Positions 44,725 through 53,070 of a DNA stretch of 64,000 nucleotides are shown here, piece by piece. A program made the position numbers and the translations under genes. This DNA is from Bacillota bacterium (GTDB taxonomy: Bacteria > Bacillota > Clostridia > Lachnospirales > Lachnospiraceae), in assembly GCA_023423045.1 (NCBI GenBank), contig JAFAGA010000074.1:20486-84485 (forward strand). Direction: 5' to 3'. The notes below the pieces were generated by a model. That model worked only from the letters and a program-made list of their open reading frames with translations. It had not been told where the DNA came from and searched no databases. Position 1 is the first letter of the stretch. The number at the start of each line of letters is the position of its first letter.

Positions 44725-45031
44725 ATTCATCCCCCGGGCTTCCGGAGGACTTCCTCCTTTTCATTTTTTATTTGGAAGGAGCAAGGCTCTCTCCCCTATG
44801 TTTTTGATTGATTTTCAATTTATGATTAAGGGTAAGTTACTCAGGGTAATTCACCCTCTAATCCAATATAATCCATAAAACTTATTTTTTATTGCCCCGC
44901 AAGCTCTTATCATGTTCATAAACGATCTTTGGCATACCTTATTTTTAGAAAAAATACAATTTTCTCCTTTTTTGCTTAAAATATTTTAACTATAAGTCTG
45001 AAAAAGCCCTTGGTATATTCAGAAAAGCACT
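44725..45031. other. long AT-rich gap inside the fab operon
   Basis: Between fabH and acpP. It contains a perfect palindrome TTAAAATATTTTAA (44976-44989) and a short AGGGT-N5-ACCCT hairpin near 44845. A T/A-rich tract may hold a weak internal promoter (TTGTAT with a TATGCC 17 bases on), but I do not assign one. No gene with a proper ribosome site. Confidence 0.4.
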
Positions 45032-46009
45032 CTATTTCCATTCCACCAGTACCGCACCGCTGGTCATTCCGCCGCCAAAGCCCACCAATATCAGCTTATC
45101 CCCGCTTTCCAGCATGCCTTTCCTAGCCATTTCATCCAGGGCAATCCCAATGGATGCCGCGGAGGTGTTGCCATAACGGTCCAGGTTCATATAGAATTTT
45201 GCTGCCGGTATGCGGCTGGATTTGGCTGCCTGCTCGATGATTCGGCAATTCGCCTGATGGGTTACAATATATTTTATATCTTCCTCCGATAGCCCGGCCT
45301 GGTGAAGTACGGTGCGGATATGCTCCGTAATGCTTCTGACGGCAAATTTGAACACTTCCTGACCCTTCATTGATATCACCTGAGGGCCGCTGCTCCCTTG
45401 CTCCTGCCCCATCCTCTTAAGAGGCAATGCGGGAAGCGTCAGGTAATCCTGCCTGCTGCCATCGCTCAGAAGGTGAAAACAGGAGAGGCCTCCGCTTCCA
45501 TCCGAAGCGCTCAGTACCACCGCTCCGGCCCCGTCTCCAAAGAGAACACAGGTAGAGCGATCCGTCCAGTCCAATGTCTTGGACAGAGTCTCTGCTCCGA
45601 TCACCAGAACATTTCGGTACATGCCGGTGCCGATAAAGGAAGAGGCACATGCCATTGCGTAAATCAGGCCGCTGCAGGCCGCTGCCAGGTCAAAGGCCGC
45701 CGCCCTCGATGCTCCCAGCCGTTCCTGCACCATGCAGGCTACGGATGGCATAAAGGAATCCGGTGTGATGGTAGCACAGATAATCAGGTCAATCTCACCG
45801 GCATCCATTCCTGCATTCTGCAATGCTCTTTTCGCTGCCTCATACGCCAAATCCGAGGTGTTCTCCCCGTCCGATATTCTTCTCTCCCTTATTCCGGTTC
45901 GCGATGCTATCCATTCATCGCTGGTTTCCACCAGCAATGCCATATCTTCATTGGTCATTTTGCTTTCCGGGACATAGCTGCCCGTACCGGCAATTGCTGC
46001 ACACTTCAT
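45032..46009 (-). CDS. fabH: beta-ketoacyl-ACP synthase III
   Basis: 325 residues. Catalytic Cys in DLAAACSGLIYAM, His in VTHQANCRI, and Asn in NLDRYGNTSAAS. It starts fatty-acid synthesis by condensing acetyl-CoA or branched primers with malonyl-ACP. GGGAGG lies seven bases before the ATG at 46009. Confidence 0.96.
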   Translation of the reverse strand: MKCAAIAGTGSYVPESKMTNEDMALLVETSDEWIASRTGIRERRISDGENTSDLAYEAAKRALQNAGMDAGEIDLIICATITPDSFMPSVACMVQERLGASRAAAFDLAAACSGLIYAMACASSFIGTGMYRNVLVIGAETLSKTLDWTDRSTCVLFGDGAGAVVLSASDGSGGLSCFHLLSDGSRQDYLTLPALPLKRMGQEQGSSGPQVISMKGQEVFKFAVRSITEHIRTVLHQAGLSEEDIKYIVTHQANCRIIEQAAKSSRIPAAKFYMNLDRYGNTSAASIGIALDEMARKGMLESGDKLILVGFGGGMTSGAVLVEWK

Positions 46010-46042
46010 TCTGAAGTCCTCCCTAAACAACGATAAACTGCT

Positions 46043-46504
46043 CTACTTTTCATCCGATGCAGTATGAGATATGCCCTTCAGGTGTTTATTCAGCTTGCTT
46101 AGGGCAGACAGAAGCACTTCCTCCTCCTGCAGAGTAAAGTCTGACATAATTGCCTTGACCATATCCAGGTGAAACTTCTCATGAACCCGGTACGCCAGTT
46201 TCCCGCGCTTCGTCAGGCTTACATTCACAATCCTCCGGTCCGATGAACTTCTGCTGCGCTCCATATAGCCCTTCCTGATCAGCTTATCGACTGCAATCGT
46301 CAGAGTACCCATCGTAATCTCCAGTTCCATGGCAATCTCCGACATAGTCTTTGATCCGTACATGCCCACCGCCTCAATCGTATGGATTTCAGTAATGGAC
46401 AAATCGTTGAAGGCTCCCTGCCGAATGGAATATTCCTCGATGCGGTTTACATCGTCATAAACCTCCACAAGCACTTTATTGATTTCGATCAGTTTCTCAT
46501 TCAT
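46043..46504 (-). CDS. fabT: MarR-family regulator of fatty-acid synthesis (FabT-like)
   Basis: 153-residue MarR winged-helix protein (SEIAMELEITMGTLTIAVDK recognition helix, RKGYMERSRSSSDRRIVNV wing). As first gene of the fab operon, like FabT of streptococci and other Firmicutes, it is expected to repress the operon when bound to acyl-ACP. A palindromic operator overlaps the promoter upstream. GGGGAG precedes the ATG. The symbol is assigned from gene order and family, not from a ligand-site analysis. Confidence 0.88.
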   Translation of the reverse strand: MNEKLIEINKVLVEVYDDVNRIEEYSIRQGAFNDLSITEIHTIEAVGMYGSKTMSEIAMELEITMGTLTIAVDKLIRKGYMERSRSSSDRRIVNVSLTKRGKLAYRVHEKFHLDMVKAIMSDFTLQEEEVLLSALSKLNKHLKGISHTASDEK

Positions 46505-46634
46505 GTTCTTCTCTCCCCTGCATAACTTATACTGCCGCGTTATGCCAGCTTGGTACCGCTTTGCGTATTTTGCTTAATTTGGCACCCGCATGATATATCA
46601 ATATCTGTTCGGCCAAATATAGTTTGCCTTGCAA

Positions 46635-46679
46635 ATATTTTGATATTCAAAATATATAGGAAAATCACTTTCTTGTCAA
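46635..46679 (-). promoter_or_regulatory. fab operon promoter overlapping a FabT-like operator
   Basis: Minus strand: TTGACA (46679-46674), a 17-base spacer, TATATT (46656-46651). The palindrome ATATTTTGA-TAT-TCAAAATAT (46635-46655) overlaps the -10 element and resembles the known FabT site type (TTTGA...TCAAA). Binding there would block initiation, giving feedback control of the whole operon including fabT. Confidence 0.82.
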
Positions 46680-46743
46680 GTTAATTTTTATGACAGCAAT
46701 CTCCTCTTCATCCCTAACCGGACCTTCTTTCTGCAGTTAAGCA

Positions 46744-46796
46744 TAAAAATACCCTGCAAATGAAACACAGCCTGCTGTGTCCCGTTTACAGGGTAT
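46744..46796 (-). terminator. intrinsic terminator of glnA
   Basis: Minus strand: outer stem ATACCCTG/CAGGGTAT and inner stem ACACAG/CTGTGT, followed by TTTTT. It starts about 22 bases after the glnA stop. It also contains the TCCCGTTTACAGG motif shared with other intergenic hairpins. Confidence 0.88.
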
Positions 46797-46817
46797 TGAT
46801 TTATCTCTGAATATTAT

Positions 46818-48926
46818 TTAAATTTCAAACAGCAGATCTCCATAAGTGGGAACCGGCCACAAATCCTTCTCCACCAGTTCCTCCAGGGTGTCAATCGGCG
46901 CTCTCAACTCGGCCATTGCCGGAAATACGGTCTCCTTGAAGAATACAGCCTGCTCTTTTTCCGTCGCAAGTGTATTTGCTTCTGCCGTTACCTTCTCCAG
47001 ATTTTTAACTGCAGCCTGGGCTTTGGCAAGAAGTTCGGACACTTCCCTCAGCAGATCACTTTGAACCGTAACATCCGCATCCGCTGCCGCAGATTTAACG
47101 GAATTAATGGAATCGGCCAGCTTCTTGGTATAAGTAATGATCGCAGGTATGTACCTTACCTTAGCCATGGAGATCATAGTCTTTGCCTCAATGTTGATTG
47201 CTTTCGCATAGGACTCATACATAATCTCCGCACGGGAATGAAGCTCCGCGGCAGAAAATACATGATGCTTCTCAAAAGCTTTGATGGATCGCTCCGTTAC
47301 CAGGGCGGGAATCGCTTCCACCATGGACTTGATATTCGGAAGTCCTCTTCTTGCGGCCTCTTCCACCCAGGCCTGGGAATATCCATTGCCGTTAAAAATA
47401 ATTCTCTGATGTTCCGTCAGGGTCTTTTTAATAAGATCATGCACTGCGATATCAAAATCATCCGCTTTTTCAAGCTCATCAGCTATATCACAAAGTACGT
47501 CCGCTACGATGGTATTCAGTACAGTATTTGCGGTTCCGACAGACATGGAGGAGCCTACCATACGGAATTCAAATTTATTGCCGGTAAGTGCAAAGGGCGA
47601 GGTACGGTTGCGGTCGGTGGCATCCTTCTTCAATTCCGGAAGCGTATGCACGCCAACATTTATTTTTCCGCCATCCTTGCTGCTCTTTGCCTCTCCTGTT
47701 TCAATCAACTGTGCGATTACATCCTCCAGCTGTGCTCCCACGAACACGGAGATAATTGCAGGAGGTGCTTCATTGGCACCTAATCTATGGTCATTGCCGG
47801 GATTGGATGCCGATACACGGAGGAGATCCGCATGCAGATCCACTGCCTTTAATACCGCGGAAAGCATCAGCAGGAATTGAACATTATCATGAGGAGTTTT
47901 GCCCGGGTCAAGAAGATTCTTACCGGTATCGGTCACCATGGACCAGTTATCATGCTTGCCTGAGCCATTCACACCGGCGAAGGGCTTCTCATGAAGCAGA
48001 CAGGTCAGATTGTGACGATTAGCCACCTTCTTCATATATTCCATAACCAGCTGGTTGTGGTCCGTTGCAATATTGGCCGAAGCGTAAATCGGAGCTAGTT
48101 CATGCTGTGCCGGAGCAACCTCGTTATGCTGTGTCTTCGCGGTAACGCCCATCTTCCAGAGCTCAATATTCAGCTCCTTCATAAAGGAAGCCACTCTTTC
48201 CTTGATGCTGCCAAAGTAATGATCATCTAATTCCTGCCCCTTGGGCGGCATTGCGCCGAATAAAGTACGCCCGGTAAAAATGAGATCGTCCCTCTTCAAG
48301 TATTTTGCCTTATCTACGAGAAAATACTCCTGCTCCGGCCCCACCGACGCGGTCACCCGTTTCACATCGCAGTGCCCGAACAGCTTCAGAACACGCACCG
48401 CCTGGGTACTGAGCGCTTCCATGGAACGAAGCAGAGGGGTCTTAATATCCAGCGCTTCGCCTGTATAGGAACAGAAGGCCGTAGGAATGCAAAGGGTAAC
48501 GCCTGCCGCATCCTCTCTTAAGAATGCCGGGGAGGTACAATCCCATGCGGTATAGCCTCTGGCCTCAAAGGTAGCTCGCAGTCCTCCGGAAGGGAAGGAG
48601 GAGGCATCCGGTTCGCCCTTAATCAGTTCCTTGCCCGAGAATTCCATAATGATCTTTCCGTCCGGTGTGGGGCTGATAAAGGAATCATGTTTTTCCGCAG
48701 TAATTCCGGTCAAAGGCTGGAACCAGTGGGTATAATGTGTCGCCCCCCTCTCAATTGCCCAGTCCTTCATGGCATTGGCTACAACCTCCGCTATATTGGA
48801 ATCCAGATCCTCGCCATTCTCGATTGTTTTCCTAAGCGCTGCATAGGTTTTCTTCGGCAGGCGCTCCACCATTGTCGCCTCGTTAAATACATCTGTTCCA
48901 AAAACTTGCGTTAACTTTTCCGACAT
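46818..48926 (-). CDS. glnA: glutamine synthetase type III
   Basis: 702 residues, the length of GSIII (GlnN) rather than GSI or GSII. Typical segments: THWFQPLTGITAEKHDSFIS, LIKGEPDASSFPSGGLR, GPEQEYFLVD (metal-site Glu), NEVAPAQHELAPIYASANIA, and NGSGKHDNWS. It makes glutamine from glutamate, ammonia and ATP. GAGGAG precedes the ATG. Single gene with its own leader hairpins and terminator. Confidence 0.95.
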   Translation of the reverse strand: MSEKLTQVFGTDVFNEATMVERLPKKTYAALRKTIENGEDLDSNIAEVVANAMKDWAIERGATHYTHWFQPLTGITAEKHDSFISPTPDGKIIMEFSGKELIKGEPDASSFPSGGLRATFEARGYTAWDCTSPAFLREDAAGVTLCIPTAFCSYTGEALDIKTPLLRSMEALSTQAVRVLKLFGHCDVKRVTASVGPEQEYFLVDKAKYLKRDDLIFTGRTLFGAMPPKGQELDDHYFGSIKERVASFMKELNIELWKMGVTAKTQHNEVAPAQHELAPIYASANIATDHNQLVMEYMKKVANRHNLTCLLHEKPFAGVNGSGKHDNWSMVTDTGKNLLDPGKTPHDNVQFLLMLSAVLKAVDLHADLLRVSASNPGNDHRLGANEAPPAIISVFVGAQLEDVIAQLIETGEAKSSKDGGKINVGVHTLPELKKDATDRNRTSPFALTGNKFEFRMVGSSMSVGTANTVLNTIVADVLCDIADELEKADDFDIAVHDLIKKTLTEHQRIIFNGNGYSQAWVEEAARRGLPNIKSMVEAIPALVTERSIKAFEKHHVFSAAELHSRAEIMYESYAKAINIEAKTMISMAKVRYIPAIITYTKKLADSINSVKSAAADADVTVQSDLLREVSELLAKAQAAVKNLEKVTAEANTLATEKEQAVFFKETVFPAMAELRAPIDTLEELVEKDLWPVPTYGDLLFEI

Positions 48927-48970
48927 ACCATATCTCCTCTCATGATTTTAGCTAAAGGGTCCGCTTGCTT

Positions 48971-49037
48971 TTTATTTCATAGAACACAAATTCATATGAA
49001 ATAAAAAGGTGTCCTCAAAAATGATTGAGAACACCTT
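48971..49037 (-). promoter_or_regulatory. attenuator-like leader upstream of glnA
   Basis: Minus strand: AAGGTGT-T-CTCAA pairs with TTGAG-G-ACACCTT (49037-49006) and is followed by TTTTTATTT, a complete terminator. The T-tract itself (49005-48996) is complementary to ATGAAATAAA (48980-48971), so a competing hairpin exists. AT-rich promoter-like sequence (TTTTCA, then TATATA 17 bases on) lies just upstream around 49045-49075, so the terminator falls inside the glnA leader. It could alternatively end the DUF624 transcript. Confidence 0.6.
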
Positions 49038-49178
49038 CGCTCTAAATTTAATATATATAGTATATATCATGTTTTCATTAAAATGAAAAGCACTTTTTTC
49101 AAATATTTTAAATTTTATTGAAAACGCCAGAAAGTACCCCGTAATATTAAGTTGGTTATACGAAATGAATAAACCGAT

Positions 49179-49856
49179 CTATTCCAAATACCACTCATCC
49201 TTCACAGGATGCTCTCCGTCAGGATTCTCTTCATCCGGATTCTCTTCCGCCTTAGGCATATATTTCTTCAGTACCCTCTCCATCAAAAGGGAATTCAAAA
49301 GCACTACCGTCGCAGGCACAACAAACATCAGGATAGGAATAAAAAGGACTCCTATAATTCCGGCTGCCGTTATAATAACCATCGCCACTGTGGACGGAAG
49401 ATGACGGATGGACATAAAAATCGCCGCCTTAGACAGTTGCTTTATCGTCATATCAAATCTTGACAAAACGGGAAATGCATAAGTTGAAAAAGATACCAGC
49501 AGGAAGGTTATTGCAACAAAAACACCAAATAAAATAGAGCTGGTGGTGCCGGAGCCCAGATTCGCATAGGCCCAGATCAGGTCGAAGCCCAGAACAACAA
49601 ATGCTACCGTAAGTATAACCCCGATGATGGCCGCCCGCTTAAAATTCAATTTAAAGGATTTGAAGAACTCTCTCATCAGATAACCACGTTCTCTTCGTAT
49701 TACCTTGACCGTTGCATAATATAAGGCTGTGTTCGCCGGACCGATGGTAACCACCGGAATACATACCAACGTCCAGATAAGACTCAGAAATAAAAGATCA
49801 CATATCTTTCCGAGAGTGGTAAAGAACGGATTGTCCATGTTAAAAAAATTACCCAT
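49179..49856 (-). CDS. DUF624 (YesL-type) membrane protein
   Basis: 225 residues with five to six transmembrane segments and the DUF624 N-terminus: FFNMDNPFFTTLGKICDLLF, LIWTLVCIPVVTIGPANTAL, YYATVKVIRRERGYLMREFF. Function unknown; homologues often accompany sugar-transport operons, which are not seen here. An acidic C-terminal tail repeats ENPDEENPDGEHP. The ribosome site is weak. Confidence 0.88.
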   Translation of the reverse strand: MGNFFNMDNPFFTTLGKICDLLFLSLIWTLVCIPVVTIGPANTALYYATVKVIRRERGYLMREFFKSFKLNFKRAAIIGVILTVAFVVLGFDLIWAYANLGSGTTSSILFGVFVAITFLLVSFSTYAFPVLSRFDMTIKQLSKAAIFMSIRHLPSTVAMVIITAAGIIGVLFIPILMFVVPATVVLLNSLLMERVLKKYMPKAEENPDEENPDGEHPVKDEWYLE

Positions 49857-49970
49857 TAAGAATACCTGTACCTTTCACTTTTCGGCGGAACTGTTCCTTT
49901 GCCTGTTTCGCCTAACATATTTTTTTCTATTTTAGCATACTTGCCGTTATTAAGAAAGTGAAATAATTAT

Positions 49971-50004
49971 AAAAACGCAACAGGTCAGCCTGCGGTGTCC
50001 TGTT
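49971..50004 (-). terminator. terminator of the DUF1015 gene
   Basis: Minus strand: AACAGG pairs with CCTGTT, then GCGTTTTTAT. The stem starts at the stop codon itself. The segment also contains TCCTGTTACAGG, one of the shared intergenic motifs. Confidence 0.65.
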
Positions 50005-51241
50005 ACAGGTGATGCAAAAACAATCCGCTGCGCAGCTTCGGCTCGAACCAGGTGGATTTGGGCGGCATCAGCTTTCCTGCATCAGACACCTCAAATAATT
50101 CCTCGATGGAGGTGGGATACACGGAAAACGCCACCGCCATATCTTCCGCCACACGGCGCTCCAACTCCTTCAGCCCTCTGATTCCACCAATAAAATCAAT
50201 TCTTTTATCTACTCTCGGATCTTCAATTCCTAGCACCGGATGCAGAAGATAATCCTGGAGCAGCGATACATCAAGAGATGCTACCGGGTCACAGACAGCC
50301 GTTTGCTTTACTCTGCAGGACAAACGATACCATCCGCCGGGCAGATACATACCAAAAACTGCTTTTTGTTCCGGTTCAAAGGGTACCGCTCCGAGATACT
50401 CTACCTCGAAGTTCTCTTCAACCCTTCGGATAAATTCTTCCTCCGACAGTCCTCCCAAATCCTTCACCGTACGGTTATACGGTAAGATCATCAGTTGATC
50501 ATGAGGAAACAATACGGACAGGAAATAATTAAATTCCTCTTCTCCCGTATAGCCAGGGTTCTCCTCTCTTCTCTTTTGCCCTACCTTAACGGCAGAGGCG
50601 GCGCGATGATGGCCGTCTGCGATATAGATGCTGTCTATTTCAGAAAAGGCCTTCCGGATAGCAATAACCTCCTGATCATCGTCCAGGCGCCATACCTTAT
50701 GGCTTATCCCGTCAGGCGATACAAAGAGGTAAACCGGCTTTCTCTTTTTTGCCTCCTCCACGACAGCATTAATAACCCGATGTGCCCGGTAAGCAAGGAA
50801 GATCGGTCCCGTATGCATATCACAGACATCCACATGCCTGATCCGGTCCAGTTCCTTCTCCTCTCTGGTATTCTCATGCTTCTTTATTACATTGGACAAA
50901 TAATCCTCAATAGAGGCGCAGGCCACCAGTCCGGTTTGAGAACGGTCATTCATAACCAGCTCATAGATATAGTAGCTTTCCTTCTCCTCCTGCTTAAGAA
51001 TTCCGTCCTCCTGCATTTTTACCAGGAGCTCTCTGGCCTTTGCATACACCCTGGGATCATAGGTATCTACCTCGTCAGGAAAATTCGTCTCCGCACGGTC
51101 AACCCTCAGAAAGGATAACGGCTCCCGGATAATTTCCTGCTTCGCTTCATCGCGGCTATAGACATCATAAGGCAATGCGGCCACTCGGTGAGCAAGCTGC
51201 TCCACAGGTCTGATGCACAGAAAAGGTTTAATTACTGCCAT
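50003..51241 (-). CDS. DUF1015-family protein
   Basis: 412 residues, normal for DUF1015. The N-terminal IKPFLCIRPVEQLAHRVAAL with PYDVYSRDEA and the ADGHHRAASAVKVG motif are family hallmarks. Function unknown, but members are frequently beside serA and serC as here, suggesting a link to serine metabolism (inference). GGAGG precedes the ATG. The leader upstream is a purine-rich repeat. Confidence 0.9.
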   Translation of the reverse strand: MAVIKPFLCIRPVEQLAHRVAALPYDVYSRDEAKQEIIREPLSFLRVDRAETNFPDEVDTYDPRVYAKARELLVKMQEDGILKQEEKESYYIYELVMNDRSQTGLVACASIEDYLSNVIKKHENTREEKELDRIRHVDVCDMHTGPIFLAYRAHRVINAVVEEAKKRKPVYLFVSPDGISHKVWRLDDDQEVIAIRKAFSEIDSIYIADGHHRAASAVKVGQKRREENPGYTGEEEFNYFLSVLFPHDQLMILPYNRTVKDLGGLSEEEFIRRVEENFEVEYLGAVPFEPEQKAVFGMYLPGGWYRLSCRVKQTAVCDPVASLDVSLLQDYLLHPVLGIEDPRVDKRIDFIGGIRGLKELERRVAEDMAVAFSVYPTSIEELFEVSDAGKLMPPKSTWFEPKLRSGLFLHHL

Positions 51242-51249
51242 GCTGGTCC

Positions 51250-51300
51250 TCCTATCTATTCTCTTTCTCTTTCTATTCTCTTTCTATTCTCTTTCTCTTC
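51250..51300 (-). repeat. purine-rich direct repeats in the DUF1015 leader
   Basis: On the minus strand the leader reads as repeats of AGAGAATAGAAAG with AGAAAG variants across about 50 bases, ending at the GGAGG ribosome site. Slippage here would change the spacing of upstream signals. It might also form an unusual (triplex-prone) structure. Confidence 0.8.
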
Positions 51301-51393
51301 CAACTATTATCTCTTAGCGCTCATATCTTTCAACTATTATTTTGCAGCCCTTGCCACTTAATTCTTAGCTTCTTTCGATTATCGCACTCCCCT

Positions 51394-52878
51394 TTATATC
51401 TCGTCCACGATTTCCTTCAGCTTTCTGCTGAGGCTATGAACCTCGGATACGGAGGAGTTGATATAAGCGATCTGGGAAGTCTCATCCTCAATGATGGACA
51501 ATATCTCCTGGGTAGATGCTGAATTTTCCTCCGAGATGCTGGCCACATTGGTAATCTGCTCCTGTATTGATATAAAGTTATCCGCCGCCACCGCAATCTC
51601 ATTCATACTCCGGGATAAATCCGTATTGGTTTCCTGATAGGAGGCCAGAATATCCGCCAGATAAGCGGAAACCTCATTAATCATACGAATTCCCTCATGG
51701 GCTGCCTCTTTGCCTTCCTCCGACATTCGGGAAGCCGCCTGGGATTTCTCAAATAGCATTGCTGTGACTTCATTGATGCTTTCCACAATATGCTTACTTT
51801 GCTCGGAGAGTTTGCGGATACTGTCGGCAACGACCGCGAATCCTTTGCCATGCTCTCCGGCTCTGGCAGATTCAATGGACGCATTGAGCGCCAGCAGATT
51901 CGTCTGACCGGCAATTTCTTTAATATTATCCAGAAGCTGATTCACCTGTTCCAGGCTGGTCTTCAGATCACCCACGGTTGCGGCTGTCCCATCAATAGCC
52001 GTATTCACCGTGTCCATACGGTTTGAGACCTTATTCATCTTTACCCAGCCATCCTCTACCATCACGCTCATGCGATCCGACTTTTCAACAACGCCTTTGG
52101 AAATGTTAATGGTCTGATTCACAACCTGCAGCGACTGGGTCATGGTCTCATTGATATGATACACGCTGGAGGCTTCTTCCTGTATCGCCTTAGCTATCTG
52201 CTGCACCGAATCCAGAATCCCTTTGCTGGACTGGTTAATTCCTTCCAGCCGGGTGTCCACCTCTCCGATATTCTCATCCAGGGCATCCGTCCCCTCCTCC
52301 ACTGTCTTCAAAGTAGCTTCCAGCTTTGTAAGCAGCTTCTGCGCCTGCTCCTCCTTGCTCTCTGCTACCTCTATCAGTTCATTTCCCCATTTTGTCAGAA
52401 AATAGAGAAGTATATGGAAGCCCACCAGCAGGGTGAATATCTTCATAAATCCAACAAAATTATCCTCCGTCCCCATGAGTCCCTGGGGTGTAATAATATA
52501 AACAATCACCATGCCGATATCTACAATAAGGGCGTAAATCAAAATCAGCCTGCTGCGAAAATAAAGGGTTATCATCGCAGTCGTAACAATGATCATATAG
52601 TGTTTGTTCAATGCAAATATATCAACCTTAAACAGGGCAAGCACGACTATCGCAGGTAAAAGAGCATAGATCAATGCTTTGACATTCGGATTAATTTTAA
52701 GATAATAATTAACTACAGCCACAGCAACTACAATCATTCCTGCTGCCAAAGGAGCAATACTGTCGGCCAATCCCCGGGAAATCACTACCTGGGAGCAGAT
52801 AAGAAGTACAATAGCCACTGTTACCAGCACATTAATTCCATCTACTCTCTTTATATTATAAGTTTTTTGTTTCTCCAT
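51394..52878 (-). CDS. methyl-accepting chemotaxis protein, membrane-sensing type
   Basis: About 494 residues. The N-terminal 160 residues hold about six transmembrane segments with no extracellular domain and no HAMP. A long coiled coil follows, with the MCP signalling tip LLALNASIESARAGEHGKGF and AVVADSIRKLSEQSK. It should signal to CheA/CheW; the ligand may be membrane-borne or intracellular. GGAG precedes the ATG at 52878. It separates DUF1015 from serA on the same strand. Confidence 0.92.
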   Translation of the reverse strand: MEKQKTYNIKRVDGINVLVTVAIVLLICSQVVISRGLADSIAPLAAGMIVVAVAVVNYYLKINPNVKALIYALLPAIVVLALFKVDIFALNKHYMIIVTTAMITLYFRSRLILIYALIVDIGMVIVYIITPQGLMGTEDNFVGFMKIFTLLVGFHILLYFLTKWGNELIEVAESKEEQAQKLLTKLEATLKTVEEGTDALDENIGEVDTRLEGINQSSKGILDSVQQIAKAIQEEASSVYHINETMTQSLQVVNQTINISKGVVEKSDRMSVMVEDGWVKMNKVSNRMDTVNTAIDGTAATVGDLKTSLEQVNQLLDNIKEIAGQTNLLALNASIESARAGEHGKGFAVVADSIRKLSEQSKHIVESINEVTAMLFEKSQAASRMSEEGKEAAHEGIRMINEVSAYLADILASYQETNTDLSRSMNEIAVAADNFISIQEQITNVASISEENSASTQEILSIIEDETSQIAYINSSVSEVHSLSRKLKEIVDEI

Positions 52879-52956
52879 AACATTCTCCATTCTGTCAATA
52901 TTCTGTATGCCTGAGAGGTAAATGTTTCGTTTTCACTCCTAAGAGGAACGTCAACC

Positions 52957-53002
52957 GGGACATAAGCAATCTGTGAAACTATCCACAGAGCACTTATGCC
53001 CC
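52957..53002. other. two-tier hairpin upstream of the chemotaxis receptor
   Basis: GGGACATAAG pairs with CTTATG-CCCC, and inside it CTGTG pairs with CACAG, with symmetric internal loops. No T-tract follows in either direction, so it is not an obvious terminator for serA. It may be a structured leader element of the receptor gene. I found no match to the c-di-GMP or glycine riboswitch consensus. Confidence 0.5.
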
Positions 53003-53070
53003 ATCAGAACAACGTGCGATATATAGTTGCTTCGATTGCGCAGGTAATCTTGCAGCATGCTCAATCCTTC

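Noticed and set aside
44880..44935. 17-codon reading frame in the fabH-acpP gap
   Set aside because: The only possible ribosome site is one base from the ATG, and nothing else supports it.
52880..52950. CTCTCAGGCA segment resembling part of a glycine riboswitch
   Set aside because: The pairing GGAGAG strand and the rest of the aptamer consensus are missing, so the match is probably chance.
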